This document shows, piece by piece, positions 16,269 through 25,181 of a stretch of DNA of 64,000 bases. Source of the stretch: Aromatoleum tolulyticum (lineage in GTDB: Bacteria; Pseudomonadota; Gammaproteobacteria; Burkholderiales; Rhodocyclaceae); assembly GCF_900156155.1 (NCBI RefSeq), contig NZ_FTMD01000012.1, positions 62,001-126,000 on the forward strand. Direction: 5' to 3'. The notes beneath the pieces are model-generated. The model was not told the origin of the DNA. It saw only the letters and a list, made by a program, of their open reading frames with translations, and made no database searches. The translations under genes were made by a program, and so were the position numbers. The first letter of the stretch is position 1. The number at the start of each line of letters is the position of its first letter.

Positions 16269-18112
16269 TTTGTCGGGAGCTTTCTTCCGCAGTTCCGCAC
16301 GACGCCCAGTCGGCACGCGCGATCCCGCGCAGCCGCAGCGTCCGCCGCGCGACCGCGCGCTTCGTAAATCCGGCCGAGATAATCGAACGCTACCGCTTCC
16401 CGGGGTGAAAGTTCGGTTGCCTTCTCGAAATCGGCCATCGCGGCATCAATGTCGCCTCGCAGAAACCGGGCGGTGCCGCGGTTGGTCCAGCATTGCGCGT
16501 ATTTCGGATCGATTGCGATGGCGCGATCGAAATCCTGTATTGCGCTTTCCAGGTGCCCCGAGCGCAGCCGGAGGAGGCCGCGATTGTTGTAGCCGAGCAC
16601 CTGTTTCGGGAACCGGCGGATGGTTTCCTCGTACACCGCTCTTGCCTCTTCGGTTCGCCCCATGGCTTCCAGGATGACTCCGCGGTTGACGAACGGGTAG
16701 CCGTTGCCCCATTTCGAATCGATTGCATTTGCACGGTCGATGGCTGCCAGTGCGAGATCCGGTCTGCGGCCTCCGAGATATTCCCGTCCCAGCTGATTCC
16801 ATACGCGTACCGATTCCGGGGCGTGTCGGGTCGAGTTTTCCAGCAGGCTGATGGCCGTTCGCCATTGCGGCAGGCGCTCGTGCGTGGACCACATCGCAAA
16901 GAGGATCGCGACGGTTGCGAGTGCGCAGGTTGCGACCGACAGGGATGGGGATGACCTCCGGGTTCCGGCAAGGGCGATGAGGCCGGCAAAGCCCACCGAC
17001 GGGAGGTACATGCGGTGTTCGAAGATCATTTCGAGAGGGATCACGGAGCTCTCGATCAGGAGCGTCACGGGGATCCAGAGCATGAAGAAACCGGCAATCC
17101 GCGAACCCGGCAGCAAGGCGTATCGCACGCCAGCGGAGCACCAGCCGAGAATTACGAGCAGCGGCAGCCAGAATTGCCATGATGTTGCGCTGCGGATGAT
17201 TTCCACGTCGTGTTCGAGTGAAAAACGCCCGGGAAGCGGCCAAAGGATCTGTGAAACGTGAAAGAGCACGACCTTGGGCTGGGTCAGCAGCCGCTCACCG
17301 AGAGTGAAGGCGTGATTGCCGTACCCGGACAGGCCCCAGCGGCTGAGCGGACCGTCGAGCGCGATATCGACGAGCGCTACGAGCACGGCGAGGCCCGGCA
17401 ACGCGAGCAGCAGGCGGTCCGCATTGGTGCGGATCAGCGTCTCGTTGTGCCTCAGTACAAGAAATTCGGCCATCAGCACGAGCGCAGGGGTGATCCAGGC
17501 ATTTTCCTTGGACAGGGCGGCAAGGATCAGGCTTGTAAACGAGAGCGCGCCCCACGCAGTCCTTGCGGTGTCGCGGGCGAGCCGCGCACGCAGGTAGGCC
17601 CACACGCAAATGAGCGCGAACAGTGCGGCGAACTCGGTCATGCGCTGGACTGCGTAACTGACCGCCTGGACATGGATGGGCTGGAGGGCCCACCAGGCAG
17701 CGGCAATCGAGGCTGCGAGTATCGTGCGAACGTCTGCGCGACCACTTTCACGGCCGAGGTTCACCGCCTGCAGCAGCAGCGCGAGGACCGCCCAGCCTGC
17801 AAAGACGTGCAGTGCGAGGTTCGTGAACAGGAACGGGGCCGGGGTGCCGTTGCCGCGCCACCAGTCGATCGCGAAGCTTATCGATGGTATTGGGCGGTGC
17901 GGCAGGAAGCTGCCGCGGGCCGCATCGAGCAGGCCTTTCAGGCTGAACTGCGTCATCTGCACGGACGCGTTGTCGACGATGTTCGACCAGTCGTCGAAAT
18001 GAAAGCTGTTCAGGCCGATGCCGCGATAGGCGAACAATATCGTGGCTGTCAGCACGATGCCTGCGGCTAGAAGGATGAGTTGCCCCTGAAGTCTGAGTTC
18101 GCGGCCGGTCAC
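16265..18112 (-). CDS. TMTC-like GT-C membrane protein with TPR tail (copy 1)
   Basis: 615 residues from a GTG at 18112. FHFDD (Asp40-Asp41) follows TM1, then ISFAIDWWRG, QPIHVQAVSYAVQRMTE, SKENAWITP, TQPKVVLFHVSQILWPLP and FEHRMYLPS, and four TPRs from about residue 450, such as VLGYNNRGLLRLRSGHLESA. First gene of the three-gene unit, with a near-consensus sigma-54 site 67 bases upstream, the same promoter type as the cytochrome operon. It is divergent from the DPM1-like gene, which could make the donor for this enzyme class. An alternative reading as a generic TPR membrane protein cannot be excluded, but the paired Asp and KE motifs support GT-C. Confidence 0.83.
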   Translation of the reverse strand: MTGRELRLQGQLILLAAGIVLTATILFAYRGIGLNSFHFDDWSNIVDNASVQMTQFSLKGLLDAARGSFLPHRPIPSISFAIDWWRGNGTPAPFLFTNLALHVFAGWAVLALLLQAVNLGRESGRADVRTILAASIAAAWWALQPIHVQAVSYAVQRMTEFAALFALICVWAYLRARLARDTARTAWGALSFTSLILAALSKENAWITPALVLMAEFLVLRHNETLIRTNADRLLLALPGLAVLVALVDIALDGPLSRWGLSGYGNHAFTLGERLLTQPKVVLFHVSQILWPLPGRFSLEHDVEIIRSATSWQFWLPLLVILGWCSAGVRYALLPGSRIAGFFMLWIPVTLLIESSVIPLEMIFEHRMYLPSVGFAGLIALAGTRRSSPSLSVATCALATVAILFAMWSTHERLPQWRTAISLLENSTRHAPESVRVWNQLGREYLGGRRPDLALAAIDRANAIDSKWGNGYPFVNRGVILEAMGRTEEARAVYEETIRRFPKQVLGYNNRGLLRLRSGHLESAIQDFDRAIAIDPKYAQCWTNRGTARFLRGDIDAAMADFEKATELSPREAVAFDYLGRIYEARGRAADAAAARDRACRLGVVRNCGRKLPTK

Positions 18113-18178
18113 GGGTCGATGGATGGTAGTGTGGGCTGCACGGGTTGTGGGAACGCCTGGAGGCAGGGGTCGGTAACA

Positions 18179-18194
18179 AGCAAACCCCGTTCCA
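18179..18194 (-). promoter_or_regulatory. sigma-54 promoter of the TPR glycosyltransferase genes
   Basis: The minus strand reads TGGAACGGGGTTTGCT, 11 of 12 consensus positions with GG-N10-GC spacing and a predicted leader of about 56 bases before the GTG at 18112. It shares its class with the site at 10489-10504, which suggests one sigma-54 regulon for cytochromes and glycosyltransferases. Confidence 0.65.
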
Positions 18195-18339
18195 TCCGGC
18201 TATATTGGCATATCCGACCCTGAGTAGGTCCGGATTGTGCTTGCTCGTGCCTGCCGATGTATCATTGCCCGCCAGTCAATGACAAGGAAATGCCGGTTGC
18301 TGCTTCGCCGGTATGAGCGCATAGCGCACCGGAAAACTC

Positions 18340-19206
18340 ATGTCCCGTAATATCAGTGTGATTTTGCCTGCCAAGAACGAGGCGCCAGTGGTCGGCCGTG
18401 TCATCGCGGCGATCCGGGCTCGGTTGCCCGAGGCGGAAGTGATCGTGGTCAACGACGGTTCGACGGATGGAACCGCCGAGGAGGCGCGGCAGGCCGGCGC
18501 TCAGGTCATCAGCCATCCATACAGCATGGGAAACGGGGCAGCAATCAAGAGTGGTGCCCGGGCCGCTCATGGAGAGGTGCTGGTCTTCATGGATGCGGAC
18601 GGGCAGCATGACCCGGCCGACATTCCCCGCCTGCTCGCGCGTCTCGACGAAGGTTACGACATGGTCGTCGGTGCCCGTGACGGCGGCTCGCAGGCGAGTG
18701 TCGGACGGGGAGTTGCGAACGGTTTCTACAACCGCCTCGCCAGTTACATGACCGGTCACCGCATCGATGACCTGACTTCGGGTTTGCGTGCCGCACGGGC
18801 GCATCGCTTCCGCGAGTTTCTCTATCTCTTGCCGAACGGGTTTTCCTATCCTACGACGAGCACGATGGCGTTCTTTCGCGCGGGCTATCCCGTTGCCTAT
18901 CTGCCGATCGTGGCCGCGAAGCGGGTCGGGAAGAGCCATGTGAAGATTCTCAAGGATGGCATGCGGTTTCTCCTGATCATCTTCAAGATCGGCACGCTGT
19001 ATTCGCCGCTCAAGCTGTTTGCGCCGGTCGTGCTGATGCAGGCGCTGCTGGGGCTTGGCTATTATGCCTACACGTTTGTCGCCCACGGGCGATTGTCGCT
19101 GGCGACGATCTTCCTGCTCACATCTGCAGTGACAACGTTCCTGATCGGCCTGGTTTCCGAGCAGATCACACAACTGATGTACCGACCTTCCGCCGAGGAA
19201 AAATGA
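18340..19206 (+). CDS. DPM1-like GT2 polyprenyl-phosphate sugar synthase
   Basis: 288 residues. The N-terminal GT-A domain has VILPAKNEAPVVG, VVNDGSTDGT and MDADGQHDP (Asp85 and Asp87 of the DXD metal site), the pattern of dolichyl-phosphate-mannose synthases and related GT2 enzymes. After residue 225 there are two membrane helices, as in membrane-bound DPM synthases. It would load a nucleotide sugar onto undecaprenyl phosphate at the inner membrane. Such lipid-linked sugars are the donors of GT-C enzymes, three of which are encoded divergently next door. Head of a plus-strand operon; it overlaps the methyltransferase gene by 4 bases. Confidence 0.88.
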   Translation: MSRNISVILPAKNEAPVVGRVIAAIRARLPEAEVIVVNDGSTDGTAEEARQAGAQVISHPYSMGNGAAIKSGARAAHGEVLVFMDADGQHDPADIPRLLARLDEGYDMVVGARDGGSQASVGRGVANGFYNRLASYMTGHRIDDLTSGLRAARAHRFREFLYLLPNGFSYPTTSTMAFFRAGYPVAYLPIVAAKRVGKSHVKILKDGMRFLLIIFKIGTLYSPLKLFAPVVLMQALLGLGYYAYTFVAHGRLSLATIFLLTSAVTTFLIGLVSEQITQLMYRPSAEEK

Positions 19207-20132
19207 CGAAGAGCTCTCAAGAGGTCGCCGAATCTACGGCGGTTGTAAGTGAAGGCCACGCGCAGAGTGGATCTAGTGACGAGATCCGGCGTGGCGAGCG
19301 CTTTGCCTTTGGCGAAAACTGGTCGCGGTTCCTCGAGGTGCTTGATGAGGACCGCATCCGTGAGGCCCAACGTTCGCTGCAGGACATGCTGGGCATGCAG
19401 CGGCTCGATGGTCTGAGCTTCCTCGACGTCGGTAGCGGCAGCGGGTTGTTCTCACTGGCAGCGTGGCGCCTCGGTGCCCGGGTGCGCTCTTTCGATTACG
19501 ATCCCCGCTCAGTTGCGACCACGCGGGAGATGCGTCGACGCTATGGTCGTGACGACGAGTCCTGGGTGGTGGAAGAAGGGTCGGTGCTCGATCGCGCCTA
19601 TCTCGGCGGCTTGGGGCAGTTCGACATCGTCTACTCGTGGGGAGTCCTGCACCACACTGGAAGCATGTGGGAGGCGATGGCCAACGTCGCTCCATTGGTG
19701 GCGCATTGTGGGCGCTTGTTCATCGCGCTATACAACGATCAGGATCTGGTTTCTCGCTTCTGGGGGCGCGTGAAACGGTTGTATTGTTCCGGATGGCCGG
19801 GGCGCATGGTTGTGGTCCCCGTCTTCTTTGCGTTCTTTGCCGGAGCAGGGCTGGTGGGTGATCTGTTGCGTCACCGGAATCCGGTGTTGCGCTATTCCGA
19901 GTACCGCAGGAAGCGGGGGATGTCCCTAACGCACGACTGGATTGACTGGCTCGGTGGCTATCCGTATGAGACCGCCAAACCGGGGGATGTCTTCGATTTT
20001 TTTTGCGGGCGTGGCTTCACGTTGAGGAAACTGGTGACGCGCGCTTCGCTCGGATGCAACGAGTTCGTCTTTGCTCGTGAGTCGAAGCCTGGATGCGGGG
20101 GCAGTCCAACAGCCGGTCGTATCGTATCGTGA
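19203..20132 (+). CDS. class I SAM-dependent methyltransferase
   Basis: 309 residues. The SAM-binding motif LDVGSGSG lies at about 74-81, followed by an acidic FDYDP loop and DIVYSWGVLHHTG, as in UbiE/UbiG-type methyltransferases. A C-terminal segment with a hydrophobic stretch (VVVPVFFAFFAGAGLVG) may touch the membrane. The substrate is unknown; in this setting a lipid-linked sugar or nucleotide sugar is likely. It is coupled by ATGA to the GT2 gene and by GTGA to the next methyltransferase. Confidence 0.82.
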   Translation: MTKSSQEVAESTAVVSEGHAQSGSSDEIRRGERFAFGENWSRFLEVLDEDRIREAQRSLQDMLGMQRLDGLSFLDVGSGSGLFSLAAWRLGARVRSFDYDPRSVATTREMRRRYGRDDESWVVEEGSVLDRAYLGGLGQFDIVYSWGVLHHTGSMWEAMANVAPLVAHCGRLFIALYNDQDLVSRFWGRVKRLYCSGWPGRMVVVPVFFAFFAGAGLVGDLLRHRNPVLRYSEYRRKRGMSLTHDWIDWLGGYPYETAKPGDVFDFFCGRGFTLRKLVTRASLGCNEFVFARESKPGCGGSPTAGRIVS

Positions 20133-20905
20133 CATCGGTGGTCAGGATCCTGCAGCGCTGGCTCCGCCCATTCGAGCGTACCCCGCTGCATCCGCAGTGG
20201 CTGGTTCTGCGCCATCGGGGGGAAATCGAAAGGTGGGTGAATGCGCAGGCAAGAGGTACTCTCGTTGATGTGGGCTGCGGCAATGGCCGACTGCGCGACG
20301 CGCTTCCGTCATCGGTTCGATACTTGGGGATCGACTATCCGACGACCGTCGCCCTCGGTTATTCGGGTTCTGCCGATATCTTGGGCGATGCAGCTGCATT
20401 GCCGATAGCCGATGCGTGCGTGGACGTCGTTGTACTGCTGGATGTGCTCGAGCACCTGCCTGATCCTGCGCTGGCGGTTGCAGAGGCTGCCCGCATTCTG
20501 CGCGAAGGCGGCAGGTGTCTGGTGCATGTGCCGTTTCTTTATCCTCTCCATGATGAGCCACACGATTACCAGCGTTGGACGCGGTATGGGTTGGAGCGAT
20601 TGTTTGCATCCGCGGGGTTCAAATTGACCGAAATCCGAGAAACGGTTCATCCGGTCGAGTTGGGTACAGCTCTGGTCGTCATGGCGCTCACCAGTGCACT
20701 AGCGAGCGCGATCGAGCATCGTGGAGCTGCGATATTGCTCGCGCCCGTGGTAGTTGCGCTCGTGCCATTGTTAAACCTGTTCGGTTGGGTATCGGCCGCC
20801 GTACTGCCAGCTCCCGCGCTAATGCCATTCAGCTATCGTGTCATTGCGGAGAAGGACAGCCTGCAAGGTATGTCATGTTTGAGTGAACAGAGGTCTTTAC
20901 TTTGA
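20129..20905 (+). CDS. class I SAM-dependent methyltransferase with C-terminal membrane segments
   Basis: 258 residues from a GTG at 20129 that overlaps the previous stop (GTGA); an ATG at 20093 would add 12 residues and a 40-base overlap. LVDVGCGNGRL (46-54), GIDYP and VVLLDVLEHLPDP are SAM methyltransferase motifs I, II and IV. After residue 185 it has two hydrophobic helices, uncommon for this family, suggesting work on a membrane-bound glycolipid. The substrate cannot be named. Confidence 0.8.
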   Translation: MTSVVRILQRWLRPFERTPLHPQWLVLRHRGEIERWVNAQARGTLVDVGCGNGRLRDALPSSVRYLGIDYPTTVALGYSGSADILGDAAALPIADACVDVVVLLDVLEHLPDPALAVAEAARILREGGRCLVHVPFLYPLHDEPHDYQRWTRYGLERLFASAGFKLTEIRETVHPVELGTALVVMALTSALASAIEHRGAAILLAPVVVALVPLLNLFGWVSAAVLPAPALMPFSYRVIAEKDSLQGMSCLSEQRSLL

Positions 20906-21768
20906 AGTCGGAGATTTGCCCAATTTGCCAAGGTTCGGCATTTCTCGATCAACGTGCGCATTACGAACTCGCACTTGATCAGGCGCCAACGAATTATAAA
21001 ATGATGCGTTGTGCCGGGTGTGGTTTGAGATGGATGACGCCCTATCCAAATCCTGAAGACTACCAGACACTATATGACAACGACTACTATGAGGCGCTGC
21101 AGGAAGGCGGTCTGTCATACCCGGAGGAAAAGCAGGAGTTGCTGCCGTGCTATTCCAGAATCGCCAATCGGTTCAGCGCGTTCGGAGTGACGAAGGGGTT
21201 GCTTGATGTCGGGTGTGGAACCGGTGAGTTTCTCGTGGCTGCCAAGGCTAATGGAATTCAGGGTAATGGTGTCGAGCCATCCGCTTACGCGGCTGAAAAG
21301 GCAGCCGAAAAGGGCTTTCATATCGTTAATGGGGTCTTGGCAGATTTGCTCCCCGTAAGTGAGCCTTATTCGGCTGTACACTGCAGTCACGTTCTTGAGC
21401 ACGTTCCCGACGCAGACCGGTTCATGGATGAGCTGAAATCAGTCATGGCACTCGGTGCGCCTTTATATATTGAGGTTCCGCGTCAATTTGACGGGGTCCT
21501 GGATGTCATGCATCGCATCCGCGGGTACCGTCGTGGTTATTCCGATTACTCCATCCATCACCATTACTTCTTTACCCCAAAGGCGATAAAGATATTGCTT
21601 GGCGCGCATGGATTTGAAATTCTTTCCATGACGACATATCTCCCTTGTCGTCGCGCAATGCGTAAGCGAAGTGTACGCATGTTTGCGCTGCAGTCTGCAT
21701 TATGGCTGGCGGACCGGTTGGCAGGACGCGGTGATGTCATTTCTGTATGGGCTCGGCGGCGAGCGTAA
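20902..21768 (+). CDS. zinc-ribbon class I SAM methyltransferase
   Basis: 288 residues from a TTG at 20902 overlapping the previous stop (TTGA), with AGAGG upstream. CPIC (6-9) and CAGC (37-40) form a zinc ribbon, followed by LLDVGCGTGEF (100-110) and CSHVLEHVPD. The combination is common in surface-polysaccharide methyltransferases. Base composition appears lower in GC than in flanking genes, as often seen for horizontally exchanged glycan genes (by eye, not measured). The final 22 bases overlap the flippase gene. Confidence 0.83.
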   Translation: MKSEICPICQGSAFLDQRAHYELALDQAPTNYKMMRCAGCGLRWMTPYPNPEDYQTLYDNDYYEALQEGGLSYPEEKQELLPCYSRIANRFSAFGVTKGLLDVGCGTGEFLVAAKANGIQGNGVEPSAYAAEKAAEKGFHIVNGVLADLLPVSEPYSAVHCSHVLEHVPDADRFMDELKSVMALGAPLYIEVPRQFDGVLDVMHRIRGYRRGYSDYSIHHHYFFTPKAIKILLGAHGFEILSMTTYLPCRRAMRKRSVRMFALQSALWLADRLAGRGDVISVWARRRA

Positions 21769-22994
21769 CGGGTCGCGCGGCGCGACGCGTAGGCCTGTCG
21801 TCGGTAGGTGAGATCGCCGGACGAGCGGTCAATCTTCTTCTGCCGTTTGCGATATTTGCGGCACATAAGGCCGACGCGCAAACGGATAGTTTCTTTTTGG
21901 CGCTTGCCGTTGCCTTGTTCGTGCAGGCGTCAGTCGGCGGGGGGCTCGTAAGCGCGCTGGTGCCCGAGTTTGTCCGGTCGGACGAGCGGAAAGGCATAAC
22001 TTCGTTTGCGACCATTGCGGCGGGGGGGGGAGTGGTCGCCGGGTTCGCGGCTGCGGTGATAACAGGCGGCTATCTGCCGATCTGGGTATCTTCGCTGGCT
22101 GTGGGCGTCATGGCCACGTCCGGTCTGCTGGCCGCTCCGTCGGTCGCCGCACTAAATGCCGATCACCGATACGGTGCCCCCGGGATTAGCTGGGGGCTAC
22201 GCCTCGTGCCGGTCGGTCTGTTCGTTGTCGTGGAGGATGCGGGGCGGCAGCTTGCGGCGCTGCTTCTTGGGCTGGCCGCTGCTGACGCGCTGCGTGCGGC
22301 GGTTCTTCTATGGATCGCGCGTGCTCGGCTGGCGTTTTCGCGAGCGTACTGTGAGCTGGGATTTCCGATTTCGGCGGCGAGCGTCATCGCCGCGTCGGTG
22401 GTCGCGGGCTTCAATCCCTTAGTCGTACGCTGGCTTGCCACGCTGCACGATCCCGGCAGTGTTTCGCTATTCGAAGCCGCGGACCGCTTGTACTCAAGTG
22501 TCGCCTCGCTCGCCACAATAGGGGTTGGGAGTGTGACTTTGGTCTATTTGGCACGACTGCAAGGGACAGATGAGGAGGAGCCACGCTGGCGTCTTATCCT
22601 GCAAGTGTCGGTAGCGTGGAGCATGCTGTGGTTGGTGGTGAGTTTGGGGCTGTGGCGCTGGTTTCCATGGGACGGCCCCTGGTTCGCATTGCAGAGCGCG
22701 GAGGGGATGCGGGCAGTGCGGGATACCTTTCTGTGTCTGGCGATCGGGATGACCGGCTTCATCCTTACCGGGGTCTTTGCGCGGCGCCTCCTGGTCATGG
22801 GCCTGTCAACATGGTTGGTACCCCTGTCGCTAGCGGGAGTAGCGTGTACGCTGGTGGCGGGCCTGTTATTGGTTCGCACGTTCGGCGTGCCGGGCATTGG
22901 TGCCGCCCTGTCGCTAAGCCAGTATCTGGTCGCGGGGTTGATGGTCTGGGCTCTTAACAGGAAGGCTGGGAATGCGAGTTCTCGTATTGGCTGA
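21747..22994 (+). CDS. MurJ/MOP-superfamily lipid-linked glycan flippase
   Basis: 415 residues with about 11-12 hydrophobic segments. The start GRAVNLLLPFAIFAAHKADAQTDSFFLALAVALF resembles the substrate-entry region of MurJ/MviN-type proteins (split here only by reading). At 415 residues it is shorter than MurJ (about 510). It would flip an undecaprenyl-linked glycan to the periplasmic side. A 9-G run at 22022-22030 lies inside the reading frame and could allow slippage. It lies within an operon of methyltransferases and GT4 genes. Confidence 0.72.
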   Translation: MGSAASVTGRAARRVGLSSVGEIAGRAVNLLLPFAIFAAHKADAQTDSFFLALAVALFVQASVGGGLVSALVPEFVRSDERKGITSFATIAAGGGVVAGFAAAVITGGYLPIWVSSLAVGVMATSGLLAAPSVAALNADHRYGAPGISWGLRLVPVGLFVVVEDAGRQLAALLLGLAAADALRAAVLLWIARARLAFSRAYCELGFPISAASVIAASVVAGFNPLVVRWLATLHDPGSVSLFEAADRLYSSVASLATIGVGSVTLVYLARLQGTDEEEPRWRLILQVSVAWSMLWLVVSLGLWRWFPWDGPWFALQSAEGMRAVRDTFLCLAIGMTGFILTGVFARRLLVMGLSTWLVPLSLAGVACTLVAGLLLVRTFGVPGIGAALSLSQYLVAGLMVWALNRKAGNASSRIG

Positions 22995-24105
22995 CGTGCC
23001 GCCGGGAGTGGTGGGCGGCGCTGAGGTGCAGGCCTTGCAGCTGGCACGGAAATGGGCAGAGAACGGGCATTCGGTGCTGGTTGCGGGCGTTAATAACCTG
23101 CCGGTTACCGAAGGGCGGCTGACGGTGATCAGGTTGCCTTTATGGCAGTGGAATCGCGGGGCCCGCGGGCTGAGCTACCTCATTGTGGCCTTGTGGCTGA
23201 TGTGGCGGCGACAGAGCGAGTTCGATGTCGTCTATTGTCGTTTTGTCAGGGAGCATGCATTCGCTGCGAGCCTTGCTCGGGCCCTGAGACTTCTTCGGCG
23301 ACCTGTGGTGGTGTGTCCGGCATGCGCGGCCGAGCATGGGGATGTTCGGCGCATTCTGCGCTCGCCTGTCCGTGCCATCTGGGCTTGGGTCTTGCGACGC
23401 GGTGGATTGACGATAAATGCAATGAGCCGTCAGATCCGGGACGAGATACCTCTGCTTGATATCGGCGATACGCGAATTTCATCGATTCCAAACGGAGTGC
23501 TCATGCCGGAGTTGCCGCGGGATCGGCCACCTGCCGACGGACCGTGGCGCGTGCTGTTTGTTGGGCGATTGGTCGAGCAAAAAGGCGTGGATATCTTGCT
23601 CGAAGCCGCACGGTGCCTGCAAGAGGCACGGCATGATTTCGTGATGCAGATTGTTGGGGATGGTCCGTTGCGGCACGCCTTGCAGGAGCGTGTCGAGTCG
23701 ATGGCACTTACTAACTGTGTCACGTTTTTGGGCCCCAAGGCGCCCGAGACGGTCGGTGATGCGTTCTTGCATGCGGACATCTTTGTCCTGCCGTCGCGCT
23801 ACGAAGGCATGCCTGGCGTATTGTTGCAGGCGCTGGCTTATGGGGTGCCGGTAATAGCAACGAGGGTGAGCGGATCCGAAGACGTCGTGAGCGATGACGT
23901 GGGGTGGCTCGTCCGGGGCGATGACGCCGCAGCCTTGACTGCCGCATTCGAACAGGCTTTCCGGATTGGGCGTGAGGGGCTGCGCGCGATGGGAGCTCTG
24001 GGCCGCGAGTTGGCGGAACGAACCTACGACATGAAGTTGATCGCGCAGAGCTACGAGGCCTTGTTCGAGGAGTTGATCGGCGAGCAGCCCAAGGTCGCAA
24101 GGTAG
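22972..24105 (+). CDS. GT4 glycosyltransferase
   Basis: 377 residues with GT-B architecture. The N-terminal Rossmann part has GVVGGAEVQALQLARKW. The C-terminal part has VLFVGRLVEQKGVDILLEA, IVGDGPL and PSRYEGMPGVLLQALAYGVPV. The usual E-x7-E motif reads E-x7-Q, a substitution at the residue that normally contacts the nucleotide ribose. It probably uses a GDP- or UDP-sugar for the cell-surface glycan. It overlaps the flippase gene by 23 bases and, at its 3' end, the convergent GT4 gene by 55 bases. Confidence 0.87.
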   Translation: MRVLVLADVPPGVVGGAEVQALQLARKWAENGHSVLVAGVNNLPVTEGRLTVIRLPLWQWNRGARGLSYLIVALWLMWRRQSEFDVVYCRFVREHAFAASLARALRLLRRPVVVCPACAAEHGDVRRILRSPVRAIWAWVLRRGGLTINAMSRQIRDEIPLLDIGDTRISSIPNGVLMPELPRDRPPADGPWRVLFVGRLVEQKGVDILLEAARCLQEARHDFVMQIVGDGPLRHALQERVESMALTNCVTFLGPKAPETVGDAFLHADIFVLPSRYEGMPGVLLQALAYGVPVIATRVSGSEDVVSDDVGWLVRGDDAAALTAAFEQAFRIGREGLRAMGALGRELAERTYDMKLIAQSYEALFEELIGEQPKVAR

Positions 24106-25181
24106 GCGTCGGCAGTTCCTGCCTCGAACGTCGCTGTAATAGGGGGGCGTCGAGGAATTGTCTCTACGGTAATTCGGTATATTTCTTCCGAAAGAGCGGG
24201 GGGGGCCGCAGGTGGAACCAGCGCGATTATGCCGGAAGCCGCCAAGGAACGGACGGAAGCATCATATTCGGTAACGGCCGCCGGTAGTCCCAGCGCCAGC
24301 GCCTCGAGTAGCGCATTCGGGTGTCCTTCCCAGAGGGAACTCAGCACGAACAGATCTGCCCGTGCCATCCAGCGCCAGGGGTTGGCGTCGAAGCCGGGCA
24401 GGTCGATGCGCGTGTCGATGCCGAGTTCGGTTGCCAGCGCTTCGAGGCGTGGACGCTCGGGACCTTCGCCGACGATGATAAGGCGAGTCGGCATTGCGGG
24501 GGGGAGCAGCGCGAAGGCGCGCAGCAGGGTGGCGTAATCCTTCTGCGGAATCAGACGTCCCGCGGAAATCACCACCTTGAGGTTCGGGTCGTCGAGCCAC
24601 GGGTGGGCGAGCGGTTCGCGTCCCCGTGCCCGGATGCGTTCGGCATCGACGGGGTTGGGAATGCAGTGGATTTTGCCGGGTGGAACGGCGAGATCGCGGA
24701 TGAGCTGATCGGCCATGACCGCGGTGAGGGCGATCACGGCATCCGCACGCGGATACAGCCAGCGCATGGCGCGGCGACGTACCGTGCCGGTGTGGTTTTC
24801 CAGCGTGACGGCCTCGCGGATCGCAAGCCGTAGCGGGATGCCGGCGACGCGGCGGGCAAGAATGGCGACGAGGTTCGCGCCGGTGATGGTGCTGAGCAGG
24901 GCTTCGGGGCGTTCCTTCTTCAGCCACGCGCCGAGGCGGCGTATCGACGAGAGGGTGAAGCCGAGCTGGCCGAGGCCGTGTGCGTGCGCGGCGAGATCGA
25001 CGAGCCGGACGTTGTCGGGTATTTCTGCGAGGAGGGGGCCGGTCGCCTGCAGCAGGACGAGGTCGACGCGGTGGCCGCGGGCGGCGAATTCACGCGCGAG
25101 CAGGAGCATCACGCGCTGGGCGCCGCCCGCCTCGAGCTCCGGCAGGAGGAGGGCGAGGTGGTGGTCCGGGGCGATGCTCAC
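24051..25181 (-). CDS. GT4 glycosyltransferase
   Basis: 376 residues from a GTG at 25181 overlapping the asnB-like stop (GTGA). LLPELEAGGAQRVMLLLAREF at the N-terminus, then VISAGRLIPQKDYATLL, IVGEGPERPRLE and SSLWEGHPNALLEALALG with an intact E-x7-E motif, are typical of family GT4 (WaaG/PimA-like). It is the last gene of the minus-strand glycan operon and its end overlaps the convergent GT4 gene. Confidence 0.88.
   Translation of the reverse strand: MSIAPDHHLALLLPELEAGGAQRVMLLLAREFAARGHRVDLVLLQATGPLLAEIPDNVRLVDLAAHAHGLGQLGFTLSSIRRLGAWLKKERPEALLSTITGANLVAILARRVAGIPLRLAIREAVTLENHTGTVRRRAMRWLYPRADAVIALTAVMADQLIRDLAVPPGKIHCIPNPVDAERIRARGREPLAHPWLDDPNLKVVISAGRLIPQKDYATLLRAFALLPPAMPTRLIIVGEGPERPRLEALATELGIDTRIDLPGFDANPWRWMARADLFVLSSLWEGHPNALLEALALGLPAAVTEYDASVRSLAASGIIALVPPAAPPALSEEIYRITVETIPRRPPITATFEAGTADAYLATLGCSPINSSNKAS

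Noticed and set aside
22022-22030. 9-G tract in the flippase gene as a contingency locus
   Set aside because: Noted in the gene entry, but the frame is intact and such runs are not rare here.
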